DNA of 64,000 bases from Actinokineospora terrae. Its GTDB lineage: Bacteria; Actinomycetota; Actinomycetes; Mycobacteriales; Pseudonocardiaceae. The translations under genes were made by a program, and so were the position numbers. Positions within the stretch are counted from its first letter, which is position 1. Every line of letters begins with the position of its first letter. Below, in pieces: positions 50,107 through 58,722 of this stretch. Location: assembly GCF_900111175.1 (NCBI RefSeq), contig NZ_FOGI01000009.1, positions 1-64,000 on the forward strand. The letters are read 5' to 3'. A model generated the notes under the pieces. It did no database searches and was not told the origin of the DNA. It saw nothing but the letters and a program-made list of their open reading frames with translations.

Positions 50107-50580
50107 GTGAGTAGTGCTGAGGACAGCAGCGCGGCCGATGTGGCGCTGGTCCTCGACTTCCTGAACACCGTCGACCTCGACCTGCACACCGACGTGCTGG
50201 ACGACCCCGCCGGCTGGCAGGGGTGGCTCGCCACCCGCGCCCTCGCCGACGACCAGCACACCCGCGCCACCCGGGACGGCCTCCGCGCCGCGATCGGCTG
50301 CCGTGCCGCACCACCCGCACCACCCGCGACCGTCCACATCGAACTGGTCGCCGGGATCCCCACCCTGGTCGCCACCACGGCCACCGGCGCGGTACTGGCA
50401 GCCGCCACCCGCCTGGCCGTGCTGGGCGAGTGGGACCGGGTGAAGATCTGCCCAGCGGGCGACTGCCGGTGGGCCTTCTTCGACCGGTCCCGCAACCGCT
50501 CGCGCACCTGGTGCTCGATGCGCGTCTGCGGCAACCGGGAGAAGGCCCGCACCTGGCGCGAACGCGCGAAACTCGCCTGA
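50107..50580 (+). CDS. CGNR zinc-finger (ABATE) protein
   Basis: A 157-residue protein. The N-terminal ABATE-like domain (about 1-100) precedes a C-terminal CGNR zinc finger with CPAGDCRWAFFDRSRNRSRTWCSMRVCGNREKA, whose four cysteines bind zinc. This family is thought to include transcription regulators. Unlike most members the N-terminal domain here is short. GTG at 50107, divergent from the VOC gene. Confidence 0.85.
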   Translation: MSSAEDSSAADVALVLDFLNTVDLDLHTDVLDDPAGWQGWLATRALADDQHTRATRDGLRAAIGCRAAPPAPPATVHIELVAGIPTLVATTATGAVLAAATRLAVLGEWDRVKICPAGDCRWAFFDRSRNRSRTWCSMRVCGNREKARTWRERAKLA

Positions 50581-50742
50581 ACCGACCCAGACGGAGGTGG
50601 ATGGCGCGGCAGGCCCGCGAGCAGATCAGCGCCGGAGCTCGTGCGGGCGTGGCTGTCGCGGATCGCCCAGGTCGGACGGCGGGACGGTGACCAGTGGAGC
50701 CACGTCCCGCCGCCCGGGCCCGGCCGGTTCGGGGGGTGTGGA

Positions 50743-52011
50743 CTAACCGCCGATGAGTTGGGCGATGGCGTAGATCAGGACACCGGCCAGTGCACCGACG
50801 ACGGTGCCGTTGATGCGGATGAACTGCAGGTCGCGGCCGACCTGGAGTTCCACCTTGCGGGCGGTCTCCTCGGCGTCCCAGCGCTGGACGGTGTCGGTGA
50901 TCAGGGTGGTGATCTCGTCGCGGTAGTTGAGGACGATGTAGGCGGCGGCGCCTTCCAGCCAGCTGTCGGCCTTGGTGCGCAGGGCGTCGTCGGTGGCCAG
51001 CTTGGTGCCGAGCGAGACCAGGCCCGAGCGGACCCGGGTCCGCAGTTCGCTCGACGGGTCCTCGGCGGCGTCGAGGAGCATCTTCTTGGCGGTGGACCAG
51101 GTGGAGCCGATGAGGTTCTGCACCTGGGGGTGGTCGAGGACCTGGTGCTTGACCGCCTCGGCGCGGGCCATGGCCTTGGGGTCGTGCTGCAGGTCACCAG
51201 CGAACTCGCGCAGGAAGGTGTCCAGGGAGAGCCGCATCGGGTGGTTGACGTCGGTCTTCACCGCCCAGGCGAAGTTCAGCACCTCGCCGTAGACCTTGTC
51301 GGCGACCAGCGAGTCGAAGAACTTCGGCGACCACGACGGCGCCCGGTCGGACACCACGTTCATGACCTGGTCGTGGTTGTCCTTGACCCAGTCGTAGGCG
51401 CGGTCGCACATCAGGTCGACCAGCTTGTGGTGCGACCCGTCGGCGAAGGCCCCCTCCAGCAGCTTGCCCAGTGGCGGCCCCCACGGCACGCCCACGATGC
51501 GGGACACGACGGCCTGCTCGACCACGGCCTGCACGTCCTCGTCCCGCAGCACGGTGACGGCCCCGCGCATCACCGTCGCCAGTTCCGAGGTGATCCGGTC
51601 GGCGTTGTCCGGCTTGGCCAGCCACTCCCCGAACCGGGCCGCGACCCCGATCCTGCGCAACCGCTCGCGCACGACCTGCTCGGACAGGAAGTTGGTGCCG
51701 ACGAACTCGCCCAGGCTGTCGCCGAGCGCGTCCTTGCGGGTCGGGATGATCGCGGTGTGCGGGATCGGCAGGCCCAGCGGCCTGCGGAACAGCGCGGTGA
51801 CGGCGAACCAGTCCGCCAGCGCGCCGACCATTCCCGCCTCCCCCGCCGCCTTCAGGTAGCCCACCCAGCCGGGCGCGCCCGCCGCCTGCCAGAAGGTCGC
51901 GACCAGGAAGACCGCCGTCGCCGCGCCGAGGAAGGCGAGGGCGACGAGCTTCATCCGACGCAGCGCGAGCCGCTTCTCCACCTCGCCGGGGACCGGTGCC
52001 AGTTGCTCCAC
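50743..52011 (-). CDS. DUF445 membrane protein
   Basis: A 422-residue protein. Helices at about 20-50 (KLVALAFLGAATAVFLVATFWQ) and at the C-terminus (INGTVVGALAGVLIYAIAQLI) bound a large helical domain typical of DUF445. LPIPHTAIIPTRKDALGDSLGEFVGTNFL is the recognisable N-terminal block. Function unknown; related yeast/bacterial proteins are in membranes with structural roles. GTG at 52011. Divergent from the aminotransferase. Confidence 0.85.
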   Translation of the reverse strand: MEQLAPVPGEVEKRLALRRMKLVALAFLGAATAVFLVATFWQAAGAPGWVGYLKAAGEAGMVGALADWFAVTALFRRPLGLPIPHTAIIPTRKDALGDSLGEFVGTNFLSEQVVRERLRRIGVAARFGEWLAKPDNADRITSELATVMRGAVTVLRDEDVQAVVEQAVVSRIVGVPWGPPLGKLLEGAFADGSHHKLVDLMCDRAYDWVKDNHDQVMNVVSDRAPSWSPKFFDSLVADKVYGEVLNFAWAVKTDVNHPMRLSLDTFLREFAGDLQHDPKAMARAEAVKHQVLDHPQVQNLIGSTWSTAKKMLLDAAEDPSSELRTRVRSGLVSLGTKLATDDALRTKADSWLEGAAAYIVLNYRDEITTLITDTVQRWDAEETARKVELQVGRDLQFIRINGTVVGALAGVLIYAIAQLIGG

Positions 52012-52040
52012 ACCCCCATTCTCCGTGAGGATTGCCTACC

Positions 52041-53207
<1,167 letters not shown>

Positions 53208-53335
53208 TAGGGCATCACCTTTCCTTTCTGCCGCTGATACCAGGAAGCCACGGGACGGGCGGGCACGTCATCACTCGATGGGGTGGCAGTCGCCTTTTCC
53301 TGAGGCCGAGGCGAATCGGCGGACGCGCGATTAAT

Positions 53336-53374
53336 CACAGGTAGCGCAAACCCTCACGGTTAGCGCTACCTGTG
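53336..53374. terminator. Perfect 12-bp hairpin before the ECF gene
   Basis: CACAGGTAGCGC (53336-53347) pairs with GCGCTACCTGTG (53363-53374) across 15 bases, followed by TGCGTTTC. It lies between the aminotransferase stop and the ECF sigma gene. It can serve as terminator of the former or as an operator of the latter; both readings fit. Confidence 0.6.
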
Positions 53375-53463
53375 CGTTTCACACCTTCGAGGGTCTGCGG
53401 GAGCGATCACGAGGGACTCCCCGTCTGAAGCGGCGAACGGCTCACTTCAGGAGGGAGAGCAGC

Positions 53464-54030
53464 GTGGATGCACTGTCCACTACAGACTTGCTGCGCGACG
53501 CGCTGGCCGGGGAGCAGGCCGCGTGGCGGGAACTCGTCGGCCGCTACGCACCGCTGGTGTGGCAAGTCGCCAGGGCGCACCGGTTGACCCCGGCCGACGC
53601 GGCGGACGTCAGCCAGAACACGTGGATCATCCTTGCCGAGAAGGCAGGAACCATCCGCACCCCGGAGCGGTTGGGATCGTGGCTGGCGACCACGGCGCGA
53701 CGCGAATGCCTGCGGGTACTCGGGTCGCGCACGCGGGAAATCAGCACGGACCAAGTCGAATGGATAGTTCGACAAGACGACTACGGGCCCGAGGCCGCTG
53801 TTCTGCGCTCTGATCGCGACGACTTCTTGTGGCGTGCATTCGAACAACTCAGTCAACGCTGCCGCAGCCTGCTAGGGCTAATGGCGTTCGCCCCTGAACT
53901 CAGCTACGCGCAGTTGGCCAAGGCCGTTGGGGTTGCCGGGACGAGTGTGAGCACGACCCGCGCCCGCTGCCTGGACATCTTGCGCCGCAAGCTGGCGATC
54001 ATCGGGATGCCCGAGGAGGTGGCCGGGTGA
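53464..54030 (+). CDS. ECF sigma factor of the CHAT island
   Basis: A 188-residue ECF sigma factor. Region 2 covers about 15-90 (AWRELVGRYAPLVWQVARAHRLTPADAADVSQNTWI) and region 4 about 125-180 (LSYAQLAKAVGVAGTSVSTTRARCLDILRRKL). No anti-sigma of the usual zinc type is next to it. GTG at 53464 with AGGAGGGAG upstream. The stop TGA overlaps the next start by four bases (GTGA), so it is coupled to the small beta-rich gene. Confidence 0.88.
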   Translation: MDALSTTDLLRDALAGEQAAWRELVGRYAPLVWQVARAHRLTPADAADVSQNTWIILAEKAGTIRTPERLGSWLATTARRECLRVLGSRTREISTDQVEWIVRQDDYGPEAAVLRSDRDDFLWRAFEQLSQRCRSLLGLMAFAPELSYAQLAKAVGVAGTSVSTTRARCLDILRRKLAIIGMPEEVAG

Positions 54031-54425
54031 GCAGCGACGACGACCTGCTGGCTGAGCTGCGCGCGCTGCTGGACCGCTTGGACCCGATGCCCGCGCGGGT
54101 ACGCGACGCTGCCGTCGCCGCCGGCGCGCTGCTGGGAATCGACTGGGCCGAGTTGGAGCTGTTCGCCGCCGAGCGCGTGCTGGTGCGCGGCAGCGGCGAG
54201 GTGTGGCGGGGCGACGGCGTGGTCGTCGAACTGGGCGCCCGGATCACTGGCCTCGTCGACCACGACCTGGGCGTCTCGCACGTCGAGCTGCACTCCCGCG
54301 ACGGTTCGACGCTGCTGCACCCCGACCCGATCGGCACCTTCTCGGCAGACCTGCCCGAGGGCAGGGTTCGTCTCGTCTTGCACCGCTCGAACGCCACGGC
54401 CCTCGTCTCGCCATGGCTGAGGTGA
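54027..54425 (+). CDS. Small protein between the sigma factor and CHAT genes
   Basis: A 132-residue protein that I do not place in a named family. The N-terminal 50 residues (DDDLLAELRALLDRLDPMPARVRDAAVAAGALLG) are helical and acidic, and the rest is a beta-rich segment (about 65-130, VVVELGARITGLVDHDLGVSHVEL). From memory, proteins of this shape often stand between ECF sigma factors and CHAT proteins in actinobacteria. The N-terminal helix could bind the sigma factor. Its stop overlaps the CHAT start by 13 bases. Confidence 0.75.
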   Translation: MSSDDDLLAELRALLDRLDPMPARVRDAAVAAGALLGIDWAELELFAAERVLVRGSGEVWRGDGVVVELGARITGLVDHDLGVSHVELHSRDGSTLLHPDPIGTFSADLPEGRVRLVLHRSNATALVSPWLR

Positions 54426-56398
54426 CTTGGAGGGCACTCCAGACCTCGGCTGTAGCCCTGCACGAGAACGGTAAGACGCGAGAGGCACGACGCGTAGCCG
54501 AAGCGGCCGTCTCCGCCGCTGGCACTGACGACGAACGCGACGAGTCACGGCTGACCTTGGCGTGGGTGTGTCATCAGCTCGGCGACCGAGCCAGGAGCGC
54601 GCAGCTCGTCCTCGACGTTCGCGACCTGCGTGCGGACTGCCTTCGCGGGCTTCTCTTGTGCCACGACGGCAACCATGCGGCGGCGATACCGGTGCTAGAA
54701 GCCGCGATCGCTGACCCCGAGTTGGACCTCCGATGGCAGGCGAACGCGCTCGTCGGGTTGGGCGTGTCAGCCATCTTCCTCCGCAAGTTCACGATGGCTG
54801 ATGAGGCACTCGAACGTGCCTACGAGATCTATAGAGGACTCGGCGAGCTTGAGCGTGCAGCGACCTGTAAACACAACCAGGGCTTTGCCGCAGCAGAGGC
54901 AGGCGACCTGCCACGAGCGTTGGAGCTCTATGACGCAGCGGCCATAGATGAAACCCGAAGGCCTGAGGTACTTGTCGACCGTGCGAAGGCTCTGCTGGAT
55001 TGCGGCTTACTGCGAGAGGCAGGGGTAGCCCTAACACGAGCAGGCAGGCTGCTGGGCGCAGCAGGGCGCGGTCCCGCGTACGCCGACGCGATGCTCACCT
55101 ACGGTTGGTGCTGCCTGCGAGCAGGGAATCCGGCAGCCGCTCGGACCGCGGCGAGCATGATCGACCTGCCTGAGGCGAGCGCACTCGACGCGCATGCGCG
55201 CATCGCGGTGGGCGAGGCGGTCGACATCGACGCGATCGCTGAGATGTGCGACCCGGCGGTCGCGGCTCGCCTGCGGTTGGCAGCGGCCAAGCCGGAACTC
55301 GTCGCGCTCGAGCGATTCTCGCGGCATCCACAACTCCGCGCACTGGGCTGGCTGGCACAGGCGCAATTGGCTGAGACAAGAGGCGCTGTACTAGCCGCAT
55401 GCCGAGCGGGACTCAGATCCAATCCGAGGTCGGTAGAGCTAGCGCAGACAGGTCGCTCTGCCGTCACTAGTCCGCGAGCGGTATTCGCGTGGATCGAGCG
55501 TGAACGGGCAGCGTTGGACAACACCGATCGCCTGCCAACCGCAACAGAGGTAGTCGAGGCCCTTGGCGACAACTCCCTGCTGAGCTTCTACATCCACAAC
55601 GGACTTACATCTGCTGTTGCCATCATCGGCGGCCGGTTCACAACGCACGAACTCGGCCAGGTAGACCTAGCGGCGGTCCGAGCCGCGTTGACACTCGTGG
55701 CGACCACGAATCAGGGACAGGTCGCGGCAGGCCACGCACTCCGAGCGCTGGACGAGCAGATCTTCTCGAAGATCGATCTTCCTCATCGTCCAGTGGTGAT
55801 CCTGACGCGGGATCTTCATCAAATACCCTGGTCAGCCCTGCCGTCATTGCAGGATGTCCCCGTGACGACTGCCCCATCGGCCGCTCACTGGCTAGACGCT
55901 GAAGGTCCGGTCCCGGAGGGACACCTGTGGGTGGCGGGGCCGCGGCTCAAGCATGCGGAGACTGAGGCCAGGGCGCTGCACCGCGAGCACGGCGGAGTTC
56001 TCCTCACCGGCAACAACGCCACGGTTGACGCTGTACGCGCCGCTATGGCCGAGGCTGGCACAGCGCACATCGCCGCACATTGCGTACATAAGCCGAGAGC
56101 ACCGCTGTTCTCGGCACTAGAGCTGGCAGACGGGCCGTTGTTCGGCCATCACATCGCCAGGCTAGGCCGTCTACCAGCGCGGGTTGTGCTGTCGGCTTGT
56201 GAGTCCGCGCTCGACTTGCCGAGGGTGTTCCTCGACAACGGCACGCGCTCCATCGTCGCAAGCACGCTGCCCGTCGCCGACGAGAGGGTCTCCGAACTGG
56301 TCACCGACCTGCACAGGCGACTCGCTCTAGGCGCCGACACCGCGAGCGCGCTGGCGGGCGCCCACCCCGGGCTCGGGTTCGTCGTGATCGGCCGCTAG
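54413..56398 (+). CDS. TPR-CHAT caspase-like protein
   Basis: A 661-residue protein. Residues 1-350 hold tetratricopeptide-like helical repeats (ALHENGKTREARRVAEAAVSAAG, later FTMADEALERAYEIYRGLGELERAATCKHNQGF). The CHAT domain covers about 400-661. It includes LHQIPWSALPSL and the caspase-type dyad: His near 556 in HIAAHC and Cys near 596 in VVLSACESALD. CHAT proteases of the caspase/separase clan often respond to a signal held by TPRs. ATG at 54413; the frame continues upstream without sense. Its last 72 bases are antisense to the end of the subtilisin gene. Codon use is a little less GC-biased than neighbours. Confidence 0.88.
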   Translation: MAEVTWRALQTSAVALHENGKTREARRVAEAAVSAAGTDDERDESRLTLAWVCHQLGDRARSAQLVLDVRDLRADCLRGLLLCHDGNHAAAIPVLEAAIADPELDLRWQANALVGLGVSAIFLRKFTMADEALERAYEIYRGLGELERAATCKHNQGFAAAEAGDLPRALELYDAAAIDETRRPEVLVDRAKALLDCGLLREAGVALTRAGRLLGAAGRGPAYADAMLTYGWCCLRAGNPAAARTAASMIDLPEASALDAHARIAVGEAVDIDAIAEMCDPAVAARLRLAAAKPELVALERFSRHPQLRALGWLAQAQLAETRGAVLAACRAGLRSNPRSVELAQTGRSAVTSPRAVFAWIERERAALDNTDRLPTATEVVEALGDNSLLSFYIHNGLTSAVAIIGGRFTTHELGQVDLAAVRAALTLVATTNQGQVAAGHALRALDEQIFSKIDLPHRPVVILTRDLHQIPWSALPSLQDVPVTTAPSAAHWLDAEGPVPEGHLWVAGPRLKHAETEARALHREHGGVLLTGNNATVDAVRAAMAEAGTAHIAAHCVHKPRAPLFSALELADGPLFGHHIARLGRLPARVVLSACESALDLPRVFLDNGTRSIVASTLPVADERVSELVTDLHRRLALGADTASALAGAHPGLGFVVIGR

Positions 56399-57493
56399 CG
56401 AGGCCAACTCGGCGGCGACCTGGGGCGCGGCGAACGACGTCCCGCTCCACTTGGCGGCGCCGTAGACCCGTTCGCCGTCGACAAGCCGCACATGGGCACT
56501 GACGATGTCGACGCCAGGTGCCGTGCGATCGACCCACTCACCGCAGTTGGAGAACGGCGCGATGCTGCCATCCGGACCTGTTGCGGCTACCGCTGTCACT
56601 GACGGCAACGCGGCAGGCCAGAAGGGCCTCGTTGTGCTGGAGTTGCCCGCTGCGGCCACGACAGTGGGCCAGAAAGCGAGTTCTTCGGCCAAGACCGGTG
56701 GACAACGATCATCAGCGGTATGACAACCCGCGCTGATCAGCAGAACGTCTATGCGCTCTCCCCGGGCAGCCGCCAGGTAGCGCGCTCTGCGCAAGGTGGT
56801 CGCCACGGTCCGGTCATCGGTTAGACCATGTGCCGACAGGACTGGGTACTGGCGAATCGTCACGCCAGGGGCGTGTCCCAGCAGGACGCCCGCGACGAAC
56901 GTACCGTGACCAGCCTGCCGATCGGCGATCCCGTCACCATCGCCATCAAGCACCTCTAGACCCCATTGGCCGAACCAGGAGCGCCCGACGAACCACGGAT
57001 GGGGATCGATACCGCTATCCAGGATGAGCACAGTCGCCTGTTTCGCCCACGTCTGTCGTGGGGGTTCCGCCGGTAGGTCTACCGGAATCGCCTGTGCTCC
57101 GGTGCCGTGCAGGACAGGTGCTCCTGTCAGGACCGTGTGGACGTGGTTGACCGATACCGGTACGCGATCGGCCATGTCAGCGGCCACTTGGACGCAGTCG
57201 ACACCCGCGCGTAGTCGCACAACCGCGTGCTCGCTGGGGTCGACGGACTCGATCCAGCGGTCGAGTGCCCGAACGGCGGCGGGCAGGGACGCGCGCGGGA
57301 CAACGAGTTGACCCCGACGGAGCAAGCATTCGCCCGGGCCATCCGGATCGTGCAAGACCAAATCGTGTTCGCGTTCGGCCAGACGGGACAGTGCCCGCGC
57401 GCCGCGGTCGGTGTGCACAACGGACACCGTGACGTCGTACCGGCGCACCCGCACGGAAGAGGCGCCACGTTCACCCGGTCCGGTGGAATCCAC
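56327..57493 (-). CDS. Cytosolic S8 subtilisin-like protease
   Basis: A 388-residue protease without a signal peptide. The first 150 residues are an extra N-terminal domain of unknown fold, with an RVPVSVNHVHT segment at its end. The catalytic triad is Asp159 (VLILDSGID), His196 (GHGTFVAG) and Ser353 (SGTSFAAP), with the oxyanion Asn284 (AAGNSS). The lack of export signal suggests action inside the cell. GTG at 57493. It is antisense to the end of the CHAT gene over 72 bases and diverges from the exported protein gene. Confidence 0.88.
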   Translation of the reverse strand: MDSTGPGERGASSVRVRRYDVTVSVVHTDRGARALSRLAEREHDLVLHDPDGPGECLLRRGQLVVPRASLPAAVRALDRWIESVDPSEHAVVRLRAGVDCVQVAADMADRVPVSVNHVHTVLTGAPVLHGTGAQAIPVDLPAEPPRQTWAKQATVLILDSGIDPHPWFVGRSWFGQWGLEVLDGDGDGIADRQAGHGTFVAGVLLGHAPGVTIRQYPVLSAHGLTDDRTVATTLRRARYLAAARGERIDVLLISAGCHTADDRCPPVLAEELAFWPTVVAAAGNSSTTRPFWPAALPSVTAVAATGPDGSIAPFSNCGEWVDRTAPGVDIVSAHVRLVDGERVYGAAKWSGTSFAAPQVAAELASLAADHDEPEPGVGARQRARGVGA

Positions 57494-57636
57494 CGTGGGT
57501 GATCAACGCGATGGTGGGTTCGGCACAGCTGGCGCCGCGCACCGTCTTTCCGGGTGGAACACACGCGGTTAGGGTGCAGAAGGACGACCCGGTACTGGAT
57601 AGTGGCCTGGTCACACCGGTCGGTGGCGGCTCGACG

Positions 57637-58413
57637 ATGGGAACCGGGATGGCGGTGATGCACGTGGCGCGGTCACTCCGCTGGCCTCGGCTGCTGCTCC
57701 GGCTCGCCATCACCGGTGGGCTGATGGTGGCCGCGTGGGTGATGACCGTGCTCCTGGCGGGCACCGCGGCGGCCGACACGGGTGTCGAGATCTACCCGCT
57801 CTCGGTCGAGGTCGGGTCCACCCACGCCGGTGCCGTCACGAGCTCCTCCACCAGGCCACGCCCGATAAGCATGTCCGGTAGCGCGGCATCCATCGCGATT
57901 GCGTCGGCCAAGCCGACCGACCTGGCAGGCGCGGTCGCCAACCCGGTCGTGCTCGCACCACTAGTGGTAGAGGCCGTCGTTCTACCTCCCTCCGCCCCTC
58001 CAGCCGTCGCGGCTACCGAACCTGTCAAACCACAGGTCGCGCCCGCACGTAAGAGCGCGAAGACGCACAAGCACGCCACCAAGGCGCCACGCGCCGTTGT
58101 CGCGCATAGACCCAGCGCGGTGCCCCCACCTCAGGCGGCACCGCCTGCCAAGCCTCCGGTACCCGCTGATGGACCGCAGGCAGAGTCAGGGAAGACGCCC
58201 AAGCCACCTACCCCACCAGCGCCTGCGTGTCCGGCAGCTCCGGGGTCGGCAGCGTCACCGACGTTCGACAACAGCGGTCACGGCAGGACGCTGCTAGGCG
58301 TTCTCGGCGATCGTGCGCGAGTTCAGCCGCCCTACGCGACCGGCGTGGCGACGGCGAGCGTGACGCAGGACCCCGGTGATGTCACCGGCCTGCTCAGCTC
58401 CTCACCCGACTGA
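57637..58413 (+). CDS. Exported or membrane-anchored Pro/Ala-rich protein
   Basis: A 258-residue protein with a hydrophobic N-terminal segment (LLLRLAITGGLMVAAWVMTVLLAGTAAADTG) that serves as signal peptide or anchor. The rest is Ala/Pro/Thr-rich with a Lys-rich stretch (RKSAKTHKHATKAPRAVV) and a cysteine pair region near residue 205. No domain recognised. The start is uncertain: in-frame GTG at 57499 and ATG at 57649 are alternatives. It ends before a pair of strong hairpins. It probably belongs to the ECF/CHAT/protease unit. Confidence 0.68.
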   Translation: MGTGMAVMHVARSLRWPRLLLRLAITGGLMVAAWVMTVLLAGTAAADTGVEIYPLSVEVGSTHAGAVTSSSTRPRPISMSGSAASIAIASAKPTDLAGAVANPVVLAPLVVEAVVLPPSAPPAVAATEPVKPQVAPARKSAKTHKHATKAPRAVVAHRPSAVPPPQAAPPAKPPVPADGPQAESGKTPKPPTPPAPACPAAPGSAASPTFDNSGHGRTLLGVLGDRARVQPPYATGVATASVTQDPGDVTGLLSSSPD

Positions 58414-58533
58414 CCCGGTCGGTCCCACAGGACTGGTCTGCCCACGACCGGTCATCCCCCAGGCGGTCGACCCGCCGCAAGAGCCATTCCCAAACCCGAT
58501 CTGCCGACCGCGCCCGGTCAGATCGGGACCTGG

Positions 58534-58566
58534 CCCCGGCGCCGCGATGCCCCCGCGGCGCCGGGG
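58534..58566. terminator. Terminator hairpin 1 of a pair
   Basis: CCCCGGCGCCGC (58534-58545) pairs perfectly with GCGGCGCCGGGG (58555-58566) over a 9-base loop, followed by a C-rich, T-poor stretch. It lies in the gap after the exported protein gene and before the convergent MocR gene. Confidence 0.85.
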
Positions 58567-58586
58567 CTCCCCCCTCGGCCACCCCT

Positions 58587-58621
58587 GGTGGTCGGCACAA
58601 CGCGGGGCTGTGCCGACCACC
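58587..58621. terminator. Terminator hairpin 2 of a pair
   Basis: GGTGGTCGGCACA (58587-58599) pairs with TGTGCCGACCACC (58609-58621) over a 9-base loop. It is 21 bases after hairpin 1 and could end the MocR transcript coming from the right, while hairpin 1 ends the one from the left. Confidence 0.85.
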
Positions 58622-58722
58622 GGGGTGCTACCGAGGTCGAGCCGCGGGTGGTGGCGAAAGGTCCAAACAACTACACCATCCAGCGCATTGGCTTTGTACC
58701 GCCTCGGCACGACCGAGGCCAG

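Noticed and set aside
54203..54412. Upstream extension of the CHAT protein to 731 residues
   Set aside because: The extra 70 residues are Arg-rich shadow sequence of the preceding small gene; ATG at 54413 fits the fold start.
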